NCBI RefSeq assembly: GCF_900090195.1 | Contig: NZ_LT607803.1 | Span: 1,178,001-1,242,000 of the forward strand | Direction of reading: 5' to 3' | Origin: Variovorax sp. HW608 | Lineage (GTDB): Bacteria; Pseudomonadota; Gammaproteobacteria; Burkholderiales; Burkholderiaceae_C | DNA: 64,000 nt | Part shown: in pieces, positions 1 to 7,908 of the stretch | Layout of the letters: each line of letters opens with the position of its first letter | Position numbering within the stretch: position 1 is the stretch's first letter | The notes under the pieces: generated by a model | The model's input: the letters and a program-made list of their open reading frames with translations, nothing else | Told to the model about the DNA's origin: nothing | Databases searched by the model: none | Program-made: the position numbers and the translations under genes

Positions 1-917
1 TCCTGTCGGACAAGTCGATCATCGCGCTGCTCGCGCTGGCCGCGATGATCCCGATGATCACCGGCAAGATCGACCTGACCGTGGGCTACGGCATCGTGCT
101 GTGGCACATCCTGGCGATCAGCCTGCAGACCCGCTTTGGCTTGCCCTGGCCGGCGGCGGTGCTGATCGTGCTGGCCTGCGCGGCACTGTTCGGCATGTTG
201 AACGGCCTGCTGGTGGAACTGGCCCAGATCGACAGCTTCATCGCGACCTTGGGCACAGGCACCGTGCTGTACGCCGTCGCGATGTGGCACAGCGGCGGCC
301 GCCAGGTGGTAGGAGAGCTGCCAGCGGGCTTTGTCGGGATGGCCGGGGCCGACCTGTTGGGCCTGCCGGTGCCGGCCTTCTACGTGTTGGCGGTGGCCTT
401 GGCGTTGTGGGCGGTCACCGAGTTCATGCCGCTGGGGCGCGCGCTGTACGTGATCGGTGCCAATCCCAAGGCCGCCGAACTCAACGGCCTTTCGGTGCGC
501 CGGCACGTCATGGGCGCCTTCGTTGCCTCCGGGCTGATCAGCGGATTTGCGGGAGTGCTGCTGGCCTCGCGGCTGCAGATCGGTCAGGCCAGCGTGGGGC
601 TGGAATTCCTGCTGCCGGCACTTGTCGGCGCCTTCCTGGGCAGCACAACGATCCGCCCAGGACGGGTCAACGTCTGGGGCACGCTGGTGGGCGTGGCCGT
701 GCTGGCCATCGGCATCTCGGGCATCCAGCAGTTCGGCGGCGCGTTCTTCGTGGAGCCGCTGTTCAACGGGCTGACGCTGCTGATCTCGATCGGCATCGCC
801 GGTTATGCGCAACAGCGCCGCAACGCATCCATTCGCCGCCGCATCTCGCAGAGGCAGCTCGGCGAAGGCGCGCCGTCTGCGGCGGCTCCTGCGCCTTCGC
901 CATCACATGTCAACTAG
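1..917 (+). CDS. Sugar-type ABC transporter permease (RbsC-like), 5' end outside window
   Basis: This is an inner-membrane permease of a ribose/sugar-type ABC importer (BPD_transp_2, RbsC-like). The reading frame is open from base 3, so the N-terminus lies before the window, and the internal ATG at 45 is not the start. The visible part is a run of hydrophobic segments. It includes the short loop GKIDLTVG, close to the conserved permease motif in which substrate-binding helices meet, and a later ANPKAAELNGL cytoplasmic loop where the ATPase couples. The next gene encodes a matching periplasmic binding protein. The ATPase is not in the window and presumably lies upstream. The substrate is unknown; it could be an aromatic or polyol compound rather than a sugar, given the catabolic genes that follow. 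Confidence 0.88.
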   Translation, partial: LSDKSIIALLALAAMIPMITGKIDLTVGYGIVLWHILAISLQTRFGLPWPAAVLIVLACAALFGMLNGLLVELAQIDSFIATLGTGTVLYAVAMWHSGGRQVVGELPAGFVGMAGADLLGLPVPAFYVLAVALALWAVTEFMPLGRALYVIGANPKAAELNGLSVRRHVMGAFVASGLISGFAGVLLASRLQIGQASVGLEFLLPALVGAFLGSTTIRPGRVNVWGTLVGVAVLAIGISGIQQFGGAFFVEPLFNGLTLLISIGIAGYAQQRRNASIRRRISQRQLGEGAPSAAAPAPSPSHVN

Positions 918-949
918 GCCGTGCCAGGCCACCCATGAAGGAGACCTCG

Positions 950-2059
950 ATGTTCAGACCCCTGAAGTTCGCACCGGCCGCGCTCGCCGCGGCTTGTCTT
1001 GTCGTCTTCGCAGCCCCGGCTGCCGCTGACGCCTTCGTCGACGAAGCAAAGGCCAAGGTGGCAAAGCTGGCCGGCGCCAAGAGCGCCTGGGACGGCCCCA
1101 CAACAGGCCCGAAGGCCACCGCCAACAAGACCGTGGTGTTCGTCGCCGCCGACATGAACAACGGCGGCATCGTGGGCGTCAGCAAAGGCGTGGAGGAAGC
1201 CGGCAAGGCCATCGGCTGGAACGTGCGCGTGATCGATGGCCGGGGCAGCGTCAGCGGCCGGACCGCTGCGCTCAATCAGGCGCTGGCGCTCAAGCCCGAC
1301 GGCATCGTCGTCGGCGGCTTCGACACCACCGAGCAGAAGGTGGCCTTCGGCAATGCCGCCAAGGCGGGCACTCCGTTGGTCGGCTGGAACGCCGGTCCGA
1401 AGCCCGGTCCCGATGCGGCCGCCGGCCTGTTCGCCAACGTCACCGTCACCGCCGACGACATCTCCGAGGCGGCCGCGCTGTGGGCGATTGCCGATTCCGA
1501 CGGCAAGGCCGGCGTGGTGATCTTCACCGACAGCCAGTATTCGATCGCGATCTACAAGGCCAAGGCCATGGAGGCGGTGATCAAGCGGTGCGGCGGCTGC
1601 ACGGTGCTGAGCTTCGAGGACAGCCCGATCGCCGACAGCGCCACCCGCATGCCGGGCCTGACCACCTCGCTGTTGCAACGCTTCGGTTCGAAGTGGACGC
1701 ATTCGCTGGCGATCAACGACCTGTACTTCGACTTCTGGGGCAGTTCGCTCAAAGCCGCGGGCAAGAAGGGTGACGACATGCCCCGTGCGGTCTCGGCCGG
1801 TGACGGCAGCGAGGCTGCCTATCAGCGCATCCGCGCAAAGAACTACCAGAGCGCCACCGTGCCCGGGCCGCTGAACATGCAAGGCTGGCAGGTCATCGAC
1901 GAGATGAACCGCGCTTTCGCGAAGGCAACGTGGTCGGGGTACGTGCCGCTGGCGCATGTCGTGACCGCGGCCAACGTCGCAACCGACGGCGGCGACAAGA
2001 ACATCTTCGACCCGGGCAACGGCTACCGCGACCAATACAAGCGGATCTGGGGCAAGTGA
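950..2059 (+). CDS. Periplasmic substrate-binding protein of a sugar-type ABC importer
   Basis: The product is about 369 aa: a Sec signal peptide (hydrophobic core, then AAPAAADA at about residues 19-26) and a type I periplasmic-binding-protein fold (Peripl_BP_4 type). It would capture the substrate for the permease encoded just upstream. ATG at 950 is chosen because AAGGAG lies 6 nt before it. An in-frame ATG at 935 is possible, but it would place the ribosome site inside the gene. The long open frame extending upstream to 101 overlaps the permease gene and is not real. The gap to the permease stop is 32 bp, so the two are probably co-transcribed. The substrate cannot be told from sequence. 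Confidence 0.88.
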   Translation: MFRPLKFAPAALAAACLVVFAAPAAADAFVDEAKAKVAKLAGAKSAWDGPTTGPKATANKTVVFVAADMNNGGIVGVSKGVEEAGKAIGWNVRVIDGRGSVSGRTAALNQALALKPDGIVVGGFDTTEQKVAFGNAAKAGTPLVGWNAGPKPGPDAAAGLFANVTVTADDISEAAALWAIADSDGKAGVVIFTDSQYSIAIYKAKAMEAVIKRCGGCTVLSFEDSPIADSATRMPGLTTSLLQRFGSKWTHSLAINDLYFDFWGSSLKAAGKKGDDMPRAVSAGDGSEAAYQRIRAKNYQSATVPGPLNMQGWQVIDEMNRAFAKATWSGYVPLAHVVTAANVATDGGDKNIFDPGNGYRDQYKRIWGK

Positions 2060-2090
2060 TCCCCGGGGTGCAGTGTTGTTGATGGCGTGT

Positions 2091-3053
2091 TCAGACGATT
2101 CGGGTCTCGAGCTCGCCGAGGCCCTCGATCCAGACCTGCATCACGTCGCCGCGCTTGAGGAAGGTGCCGCTCTCCATGCCCACGCCCGCCGGCGTGCCGG
2201 TCAGGATCACGTCACCCGGCTCGAGCGCCACGCGTTCGCTCAGGTAGGCGATCTGGTCGGCCACCCCGTAGAGGTGATTGCTGGTGTCGGAGTCCTGGCG
2301 CAGTTCGCCGTTGAGCCACAGCTTGATGGCCAGGTTCTCCGGCGAGGCCACGAACTCGGCCGGGGTGAAGACGGGACCCAGCGGGCATGATCCGTTGAAG
2401 CACTTGTGGCCGATCCAGTCGAAGCGAAACGGCGACGAGGCGTCAACGCCGGCGCGCACCAGGTAGTCGCGCGCCGAGAGGTCGTTGGCGCACATGTAGC
2501 CCGCCACATGATCGAGCGCGTTCTCCACGCTGACGGCCGATGCCCGGCGACCGATCACCACGGCCAGTTCCGCTTCCCAATCCAGCCGCTCGGTGCGCGC
2601 CGGGATCGGCACGTCGGCGCGATGACCCGACAGCGTGGATCGACCCGCCTTCAGGAAATGCCACGGGGGAATGCCCTCCTTCTTGGGGTCGAGCGCGAGC
2701 TTCGCACCCGACACGCGGGCCATCGCCTCCACGTGATCGCGGTAGTTCGCGCCGGCGCCGTAGATGGCCCCGGGCCGCGCGAGCGGCGCCAGCAGCTGCA
2801 GGTCCGCAGGTTTGAGCTCGCACCGTCCAAAGGGCTGCGGATCGTCGGCGAGTTGCAGCGCCAGCCGGGCCAGCACGAGGCACGAATCGTCCCAGTGTTG
2901 CAGCAGCTCGTCGATGGAAGCCTCGGCGATCGAGGACTGCTGCGCACGGCGCGCCGCCGTCTCCAGGTCGAACCAGCGGTCGCCTACTGCGATTCCGGTG
3001 CGAGCCACGGCGTCCTGCTGGTAAGTGAAGAGCTGGTATTTCACGCGACGCAT
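2091..3053 (-). CDS. Fumarylacetoacetate hydrolase family protein
   Basis: The protein is about 320 aa with the FAH fold, the family of acylpyruvate hydrolases and 2-oxo-pent-4-enoate-type enzymes that act on ring-cleavage products with a divalent metal. Visible hallmarks are YGAGANYRDH, the metal-ligand region WEAELAVVIG, the CANDLSARD stretch and the C-terminal VILTGTPAGVG. ATG at 3053 is preferred because GAGGAA lies about 8 nt upstream. ATG 3068 and GTG 3107 are in frame, but the latter would overlap the upstream gene by 16 nt. It is the last gene of the minus-strand run 5368-2091 and probably hydrolyses the product made by the neighbouring VOC dioxygenase-like protein. The exact substrate is not known. 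Confidence 0.87.
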   Translation of the reverse strand: MRRVKYQLFTYQQDAVARTGIAVGDRWFDLETAARRAQQSSIAEASIDELLQHWDDSCLVLARLALQLADDPQPFGRCELKPADLQLLAPLARPGAIYGAGANYRDHVEAMARVSGAKLALDPKKEGIPPWHFLKAGRSTLSGHRADVPIPARTERLDWEAELAVVIGRRASAVSVENALDHVAGYMCANDLSARDYLVRAGVDASSPFRFDWIGHKCFNGSCPLGPVFTPAEFVASPENLAIKLWLNGELRQDSDTSNHLYGVADQIAYLSERVALEPGDVILTGTPAGVGMESGTFLKRGDVMQVWIEGLGELETRIV

Positions 3054-3091
3054 CGGTTCATTCCTCATGGCAGGTTGTGGGGCAGCAGGTT

Positions 3092-3466
3092 TCAAAGCAG
3101 TCGGCACGATTGATCGGACAGGTGGACGTTGAGGGTGAAGCCGCCCTCCATCAGCAGCCAGCAGCGGACCTCGATCGAAACCGCGCCCTCTGCGACAAAG
3201 GGGTCGGCGGCGAGGATCGCCCGCGCTTCCTCTTCGGACGCGGCGCGCAGGACGGACAAGCCTCCGAGCGAGCCCGGTGCAGCGCCCTCGCCCACGAAGG
3301 GGCCCGAGGCGAACAGCTCACCTCGCCGCTCGGCCGCGACCGCCCAGCGCAGGTGCGACTCCAGCAGCTCGCCCATGCGCGCTGCGTCGCGCGGCGTGCG
3401 CAATGCCACGTAGAGGCGCTTGTTCAGCATGTCCGCCAAGAGCTCGCTCGCTGCCTCGGTGCTCAT
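3092..3466 (-). CDS. YciI family protein
   Basis: A small protein (124 aa) of the YciI/dimeric alpha-beta-barrel type. It has the expected pattern of an N-terminal strand, a helix with RMGELLESHLRW, the FASGPF segment and the conserved AxADPFVAEG stretch near the C-terminus. YciI-like proteins occur in catabolic clusters as accessory or isomerase/dehalogenase-like enzymes, but most have no assigned reaction. It lies between the VOC gene (58-bp gap) and the FAH-fold hydrolase on the same strand, so it probably belongs to the same pathway. The family call is secure; the function is not. Confidence 0.8.
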   Translation of the reverse strand: MSTEAASELLADMLNKRLYVALRTPRDAARMGELLESHLRWAVAAERRGELFASGPFVGEGAAPGSLGGLSVLRAASEEEARAILAADPFVAEGAVSIEVRCWLLMEGGFTLNVHLSDQSCRLL

Positions 3467-3524
3467 TGGATAAACGTGCTCCGCACCGCGGCGCGAGCCC
3501 CCGTCGGAACGGCCGGGCGGAAGC

Positions 3525-4445
3525 TCATGGCGCCTCGAAGTTGACGACGAAATCGGGCGGCGGCGGGGTGGCTGCCCAGACTGCGGTCAGCTCCTCCGGC
3601 GCCGCGTCCAGCGGCGTCCAGCCACTGTCGTCTTCCGGGATGATGTCGATGTCCCAGAAGTACTCGGCCAGGCTGTTCCAGGGGTCGCGGATGTAGTGGA
3701 AGTAGTTGGAGCCGCCCACGTGCCGGCCAAGACCGAAGCCATCCTTGTAGCCGGCGCGCAGCAGGGTCTGGGCGCCGAGCTCGATCTCGTCGATGTCGCC
3801 GACCTCGAAGCTCAGGTGATGCAGCCCCGTGTGCGTGCTCTTGGCGAAGGCCAGCATATGGTGGTCGCCGCCGGCACAGCCTCGCATGAATGCAAGGACG
3901 TCGCCGGCGCGATCGGACAGCTTCATGCCCAGCACCCGGCCGTAGAAATCCACCGAGCGGTTCACGTCCGGCGTGAACTTGATGAGATGGCCCAGCCGCC
4001 GAGGCCTGGCCCGCTTGCGCAGGGACGCCAGGTCGCAGGCACGCCGACCGATGCGCCGGTAGTTGCCCGGCGCGTTGATCTCCACAGCTGGCCCCGCCAG
4101 CGACGGGGCCGGCTCGGCCAACTGCACGTTGACCCAGTCGCCGTGCGGATCCTGGAACCACAGGCCGTCGATGTCGCCGAACGGGCTGTGCGCGACGCGC
4201 ACACCAGCGCGCTCCAGGCTGCCCGGCAGCGCCTTCATCCCCTCCTCGTTCGTGCCGAACGACACGTAGGACAGCTTCTTGCGCCGGCCCTCCATCAGCC
4301 GCAGCTGGTCCTGCGCGCGGCCTTCGCAGCGGAACACCAGATCGCTGGCGACCGCACGCGTTTCCAGCCCGAAAAGCTCGTAGAAGGCGCGGCCCACCTC
4401 GAGGTCGGGCACTGTCATGCCCACGTGCAGCAGAGTGCGGATCAT
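3525..4445 (-). CDS. VOC-superfamily protein, extradiol-dioxygenase-like
   Basis: The protein is about 306 aa with two VOC modules (about 1-125 and 150-280). The C-terminal module keeps the three metal ligands of type I extradiol dioxygenases: His in RRLGHLIKF, His in GLHHLSFEVGD and Glu in SLAEYFWDID. That supports ring cleavage of a catechol-like substrate, although some VOC proteins with this layout are isomerases or hydrolases. ATG 4445 overlaps the stop of the upstream dehydrogenase gene by 4 nt (ATGA), which implies translational coupling. The longer open frame running to 5966 is a shadow over that gene. With the FAH-fold hydrolase downstream, this gives a minimal meta-cleavage set. Confidence 0.82.
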   Translation of the reverse strand: MIRTLLHVGMTVPDLEVGRAFYELFGLETRAVASDLVFRCEGRAQDQLRLMEGRRKKLSYVSFGTNEEGMKALPGSLERAGVRVAHSPFGDIDGLWFQDPHGDWVNVQLAEPAPSLAGPAVEINAPGNYRRIGRRACDLASLRKRARPRRLGHLIKFTPDVNRSVDFYGRVLGMKLSDRAGDVLAFMRGCAGGDHHMLAFAKSTHTGLHHLSFEVGDIDEIELGAQTLLRAGYKDGFGLGRHVGGSNYFHYIRDPWNSLAEYFWDIDIIPEDDSGWTPLDAAPEELTAVWAATPPPPDFVVNFEAP

Positions 4446-5368
4446 GGACCTGCTCCTGGTTCTCGGTTCGTCATGGGAGGTTGTTGCGGCATGGAATCGG
4501 CTTCGATCAGCTTGATCACGGCCGAAATGTCCTCCTCGCCCATGCCCCCTTCGAGGGCGCGAAGAAAGTACGGTGCCGCGACCGAGAAGAGCGGCGTCGC
4601 GCAGCCCATCCCGCGGGCGAAATCCGTCCCCATCCGCAGGTACTTCTCCAGCGTGCAGAACGGCCCCGGCGCCGGCGAAAAGCTGCGCGCTGCCATCATC
4701 GGCGCCCGGACAGTGAACATGGCTGAATTGCCCGCGCCCTGCCGGATCACTTCCGCGACCCGGTGCGGATTGAAGCCCGCCTTGGCACCGAGGTTCATCG
4801 CCTCGGCCGCGGCCAATGTGTGGATGGCCACCAGCGCATTCGCAATGAGCTTCATGGCGACGGCACTGCCGATATCGCCCAGGTGGAAGTGATGGGCCGT
4901 GATGGCCTCCAGGACGGGCTTGCAGCGCTCGAACAGCTCCTCGTCGCCACCGATATAGAGCGCAGCGCGGCGCTCGACGACCATCGGCGGCGAGCCGCTC
5001 ACCTCGGCCTCCAGCATCTGCGCCCCCGCCGATTCGATGCGCCGGGCCTGGGCCACCTTGTGCTCCCTCGGATAGCTGCCCAGCTCGATCACGACCTTGC
5101 CCGGCGAGAGTGCTGCCAGCACACCGAGCGGCCCCTCCAGGGCCTCCGCCTGGGCCTTCTCGCCGGGCAGGCACATGAGCAGCACGTCGGCCTGGCGGGC
5201 CACCTCCGCCGGCGAGTCCAGCGCGACGCCGCCCGCGCCCACGAAGGCCTCGCGGTCGTTGCGACGAAAGCCCACCACGCGAAAACCCGCGCGCATGAGG
5301 TTGATGGCGACCGGCAGCCCGAGCTGGCCGATGCCGATCATGCCGATGACATGGGAAGCCTGGGCCAC
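4442..5368 (-). CDS. NAD(P)-dependent dehydrogenase of the 3-hydroxyisobutyrate family
   Basis: About 308 aa. The N-terminal Rossmann fold has GMIGIGQLGLPVAINL, and the SGSPPMVVERRAALYIGG stretch matches the substrate-binding region of beta-hydroxyacid dehydrogenases. The catalytic Lys lies in the segment AVAMKLIANAL. It would oxidise a beta-hydroxyacid, or reduce a semialdehyde such as tartronate semialdehyde, using NAD(P). A GTG start at 5368 is chosen because AAGGAG lies 6 nt upstream. The in-frame ATG at 5440 adds a 24-residue basic leader not expected in the family. It is the first gene of the minus-strand set and is divergent from a LysR regulator. Confidence 0.83.
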   Translation of the reverse strand: MAQASHVIGMIGIGQLGLPVAINLMRAGFRVVGFRRNDREAFVGAGGVALDSPAEVARQADVLLMCLPGEKAQAEALEGPLGVLAALSPGKVVIELGSYPREHKVAQARRIESAGAQMLEAEVSGSPPMVVERRAALYIGGDEELFERCKPVLEAITAHHFHLGDIGSAVAMKLIANALVAIHTLAAAEAMNLGAKAGFNPHRVAEVIRQGAGNSAMFTVRAPMMAARSFSPAPGPFCTLEKYLRMGTDFARGMGCATPLFSVAAPYFLRALEGGMGEEDISAVIKLIEADSMPQQPPMTNREPGAGP

Positions 5369-5552
5369 GCTTGTCTCCTTGATCTTGCGGCGATTCTGCG
5401 AGGCCGGCGTCACCTGATCCATACCGATTCGGTGATTCATGGATATAGACGCCGTTTATGTTCGTGCGTGCGAGAGACCTCGACCTGCACGACGTTCGCC
5501 GACCCCGGGCCCTGGGGTAATCCAGAATGATCGAAGGCGAGCCTTCTATAAA

Positions 5553-5566
5553 CTGAATCGATTCAG
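5553..5566. promoter_or_regulatory. 14-bp perfect palindrome in the divergent LysR/dehydrogenase intergenic region
   Basis: CTGAATCGATTCAG is a perfect 14-bp palindrome in the 229-bp gap between the dehydrogenase (start 5368) and the LysR gene (start 5598). Its position, 31 bp before the LysR start, suits an autoregulatory operator, and its ATC-GAT core suits a LysR-type site. That is inference; no binding is shown. The inner 12 bp recur at 30656. Confidence 0.4.
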
Positions 5567-5597
5567 GCACAGACTGCGCAACCAAATCGGCACCCGA

Positions 5598-6545
5598 GTG
5601 AAAGACCTCAATCTCCTTTATGCGTTTGAGGCGCTTTGGCGGGATCGCTCCGTCACCGTTGCGGCAGAGCGGCTCGGGCTGACGCAGGCAGCGGTGAGCA
5701 GTGCGCTCAAGCGCTTGCGCGCCGAATACGACGACCCGCTGTTCACCCTGGTCGGTCGCAAGATGGAGCCGACGCCGCTGGCCAGCGAGCTGTCGCCCCA
5801 GTTGCTCGACGCCCTTGCCGTGGTTCGCAAGACGCGCGAGGCGCGAGTCAAGTTCGATCCCGCGAGCGCCAGGCGGGTGTTCACGATCCGCACCCGCGAC
5901 ATCGGCGAAGTGGTGTGCCTGCCTCAGGTGTCCTCCGCGCTCGAACGAATCGCGCCCGGCATCCACCTTCGGACGGTGTTCCGGCCCATCGCCGATACGC
6001 TCAGCGGCATGGCCAACGGCCAGGTGGATCTGGCACTGGGCTTCCTGCCGTCACTGGAAACGGGAATTCATCGACGCGTCCTGTTCATGCAGAACTATGT
6101 CTGTGCCATGCGGGTAGGCCACCCGCTGGCCGAAGGAGAGTTGACCCAGGACCTCTTCAGTCGCAGCGACCACCTCCTCGTCGAGTACTCCGGCAGCGGC
6201 CATCTGAGTCTTGAACGCGCCCTGATCGATGCGGGCCTGCGCCAACGCATCAAGCTGCGCATACCCCAGTACCTTTCGGCACCGCATTTCATCATCGACT
6301 CGGACCTCCTTTGGTCCGTTCCCGCCATCCTCGCGGAGAGGCTCGCGCTTCACTTCCCGCTGGTGATCAAGCCCCATCCTCTCCCCCTCCCCGAGTTCGA
6401 AGTCGCGCTCTACTGGCACGATCGCTATCACCGCGACCCCGCGAACAAGTGGCTTCGTGAGCTCATTGCCGACACCTGCGCCTCCTCGATTGGAAAGCGA
6501 AGTGCTCCAGCGCTGACCCCGCCGCGACCGCCCGCCTCGGTTTGA
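5598..6545 (+). CDS. LysR-family transcriptional regulator
   Basis: About 315 aa from the GTG at 5598. The first residues give the usual LysR helix-turn-helix (LNLLYAFEAL, then AAERLGLTQAAVSSALKRLR), followed by a type 2 periplasmic-binding-like effector domain to about residue 295. The frame is open to an ATG at 5439, but the extra 53 residues are basic, low in hydrophobics and not part of the family. No strong ribosome site precedes the GTG. The sequence resembles the NodD/NahR/LinR branch, which controls aromatic or unusual acid catabolism. It is divergent from the dehydrogenase-VOC-YciI-FAH set and is its likely activator. Confidence 0.85.
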   Translation: MKDLNLLYAFEALWRDRSVTVAAERLGLTQAAVSSALKRLRAEYDDPLFTLVGRKMEPTPLASELSPQLLDALAVVRKTREARVKFDPASARRVFTIRTRDIGEVVCLPQVSSALERIAPGIHLRTVFRPIADTLSGMANGQVDLALGFLPSLETGIHRRVLFMQNYVCAMRVGHPLAEGELTQDLFSRSDHLLVEYSGSGHLSLERALIDAGLRQRIKLRIPQYLSAPHFIIDSDLLWSVPAILAERLALHFPLVIKPHPLPLPEFEVALYWHDRYHRDPANKWLRELIADTCASSIGKRSAPALTPPRPPASV

Positions 6546-6572
6546 AGTTCCTCCGGCCGGCGCTGCCGAAAT

Positions 6573-6591
6573 CCCGTTCTGGCTAAACGGG
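6573..6591 (+). terminator. Weak hairpin after the LysR gene
   Basis: CCCGTT and AACGGG arms flank a 7-nt loop, 27 bp after the LysR stop. There is no T tract, so it is at best a weak or Rho-assisted terminator. The rest of 6546-6903 has no convincing gene. Confidence 0.25.
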
Positions 6592-6903
6592 CCTCTCTCG
6601 GGGAGTCCCACATTGCCTCTCCTGGATGACGGCGGCGAGCGCCTTCTCGGCGGTGAGCCGGGGGTCCGGGACCTCGTGGAGCACGACTGACTCCTTGTCT
6701 TGAGCGTACCAACCGCTCGAGCCTCCTGCGCGCACCAACACCGTGCGAGCTGAGCGAGCCGCCGCATTCACCCGTCCTCTGACCGAAAAGGCGCTAGCCC
6801 ACAACCTATGGTTTACCCTATCAAGATATTGTTCATATGTTCCTAATATATTTAAAACCGCGCTAGTCCAGTTCACCTTCACTGACCCCTAAGGAGTATT
6901 TGC
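6592..6903 (+). promoter_or_regulatory. Leader/promoter region of the hydroxyproline cluster
   Basis: No gene is supported here. From about 6805 to 6860 the DNA turns AT-rich against a GC-rich background (for example TATCAAGATATTG and CCTAATATATTTAAAA), the expected place for the promoter of the plus-strand cluster. TATATT at 6847 could be a -10 box, but no well-spaced -35 was found. AAGGAG at 6891-6896 is the ribosome site, 7 nt before the ATG at 6904. Confidence 0.45.
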
Positions 6904-7818
6904 ATGAACAACCCCCGTTGGCAGGGCATCTTCCCGGCCATCACGACCAAGTTCCACGAGGACGAGAGCATCGATGCCGAGGGCACCGCCCGGCACATCG
7001 ACTTCCAGATTCGCAACGGCATCCACGGCCTCGTGACCTGCGGTTCGCTCGGGGAGGCCAGCACCCTGACCCTCGAGGAAAAACTCGAAGTTGCCAAGAT
7101 CGCAATCGACGCCAGCGCTGGCCGTATTCCGGTACTTGCCAACGTCTCGGAAACCAGCACACGCGAAGCGCTGCGCTACATAGCAGGCGCCAACAAGATT
7201 GGCGTCGATGGCTTCATGGTGATGCCGTCCGTCATTTACGTCGCTGACGCTCGTGAAGCAATGCTCAACGTTCGGGCGATGGCCGAAGCGGCACAGAAAC
7301 CCATCATGGTCTACAACAACCCTGTGGCATACCGCGTCGACCTGATGGTCCAGCAGTTCGAAGAACTGGCGGACTGCGAATGGGTCGTTGCGATCAAGGA
7401 AAGCACCGACGACATCCGCCGCATCACGGACCTGCGCAATGCCTTGGGCGATCGGTATCAACTCTTCCTGGGCGTGGACGATCTGGCCTACGAAGGGCTG
7501 GCGCTCGGATGCGATGGCTTGCTGGCCGGCGTGGGGTGCGCCTTCCCTCGCGAAACCGTCGCTCTTTACGAGCTGATGAAGGCCGGCAACTTCAACGAAG
7601 CTCTGAAGCTATATCAGTGGATGACGCCGATGCTGCACCTGGACGTATCAACCAAGCTGGTCCAGAACCTCAAGCTGATCGACAAGCTCGTGGGCGTGGG
7701 CACCGAGCACATGCGTCGCCCTCGCCTGCCGCTGATCGGCGAAGAGCGTGCGTACGTCGAGGGCATCGTCAAGAAGGCCCTTGAGACGCGCCCGACGAAG
7801 TATCAGTCGATCGCCTAA
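6904..7818 (+). CDS. DapA-family lyase, probable 1-pyrroline-4-hydroxy-2-carboxylate deaminase
   Basis: 304 aa, class I aldolase fold of the dihydrodipicolinate synthase family. Expected active-site residues are present: Tyr137 in VYNNP, the Schiff-base Lys165 in VAIKEST, and GSLGE at 47-51 in place of the usual GTTGE. The family includes the enzyme that deaminates and dehydrates 1-pyrroline-4-hydroxy-2-carboxylate to alpha-ketoglutarate semialdehyde in hydroxyproline breakdown. That role is assigned because the downstream genes encode an amino-acid importer, hydroxyproline epimerase-like enzymes and a D-hydroxyproline dehydrogenase. Dihydrodipicolinate synthase itself is unlikely in this context. 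It is the first gene of the cluster, with a clear AAGGAG. Confidence 0.82.
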   Translation: MNNPRWQGIFPAITTKFHEDESIDAEGTARHIDFQIRNGIHGLVTCGSLGEASTLTLEEKLEVAKIAIDASAGRIPVLANVSETSTREALRYIAGANKIGVDGFMVMPSVIYVADAREAMLNVRAMAEAAQKPIMVYNNPVAYRVDLMVQQFEELADCEWVVAIKESTDDIRRITDLRNALGDRYQLFLGVDDLAYEGLALGCDGLLAGVGCAFPRETVALYELMKAGNFNEALKLYQWMTPMLHLDVSTKLVQNLKLIDKLVGVGTEHMRRPRLPLIGEERAYVEGIVKKALETRPTKYQSIA

Positions 7819-7822
7819 ACCC

Positions 7823-7851
7823 CGCCGCCGCTCCTTGTTCAGGAGGCGGCG
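7823..7851 (+). other. Bulged GC-rich hairpin between the deaminase and binding-protein genes
   Basis: CGCCGC plus CTCC (with a 2-nt GC bulge between them) pair with GGAG plus GCGGCG around the loop TTGTTCA. There is no T run, so this looks like a transcript-stabilising or partly terminating structure between a highly and a differently expressed cistron rather than a classic terminator. Confidence 0.45.
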
Positions 7852-7908
7852 CCTCAAGATCCTTCCCGTCCAGTCTTTTGTCCGTTCGTTCGTCATCAGG
7901 AGTTCCAA

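Noticed and set aside
101..949. Upstream extension of the first binding-protein frame to 101
   Set aside because: It overlaps the permease gene; the signal peptide and AAGGAG place the start at 950.
3525..5966. An 813-codon minus-strand frame suggesting a VOC fusion protein
   Set aside because: Only the last 306 residues are VOC-like. The rest runs antisense to the LysR gene and out of frame over the dehydrogenase.
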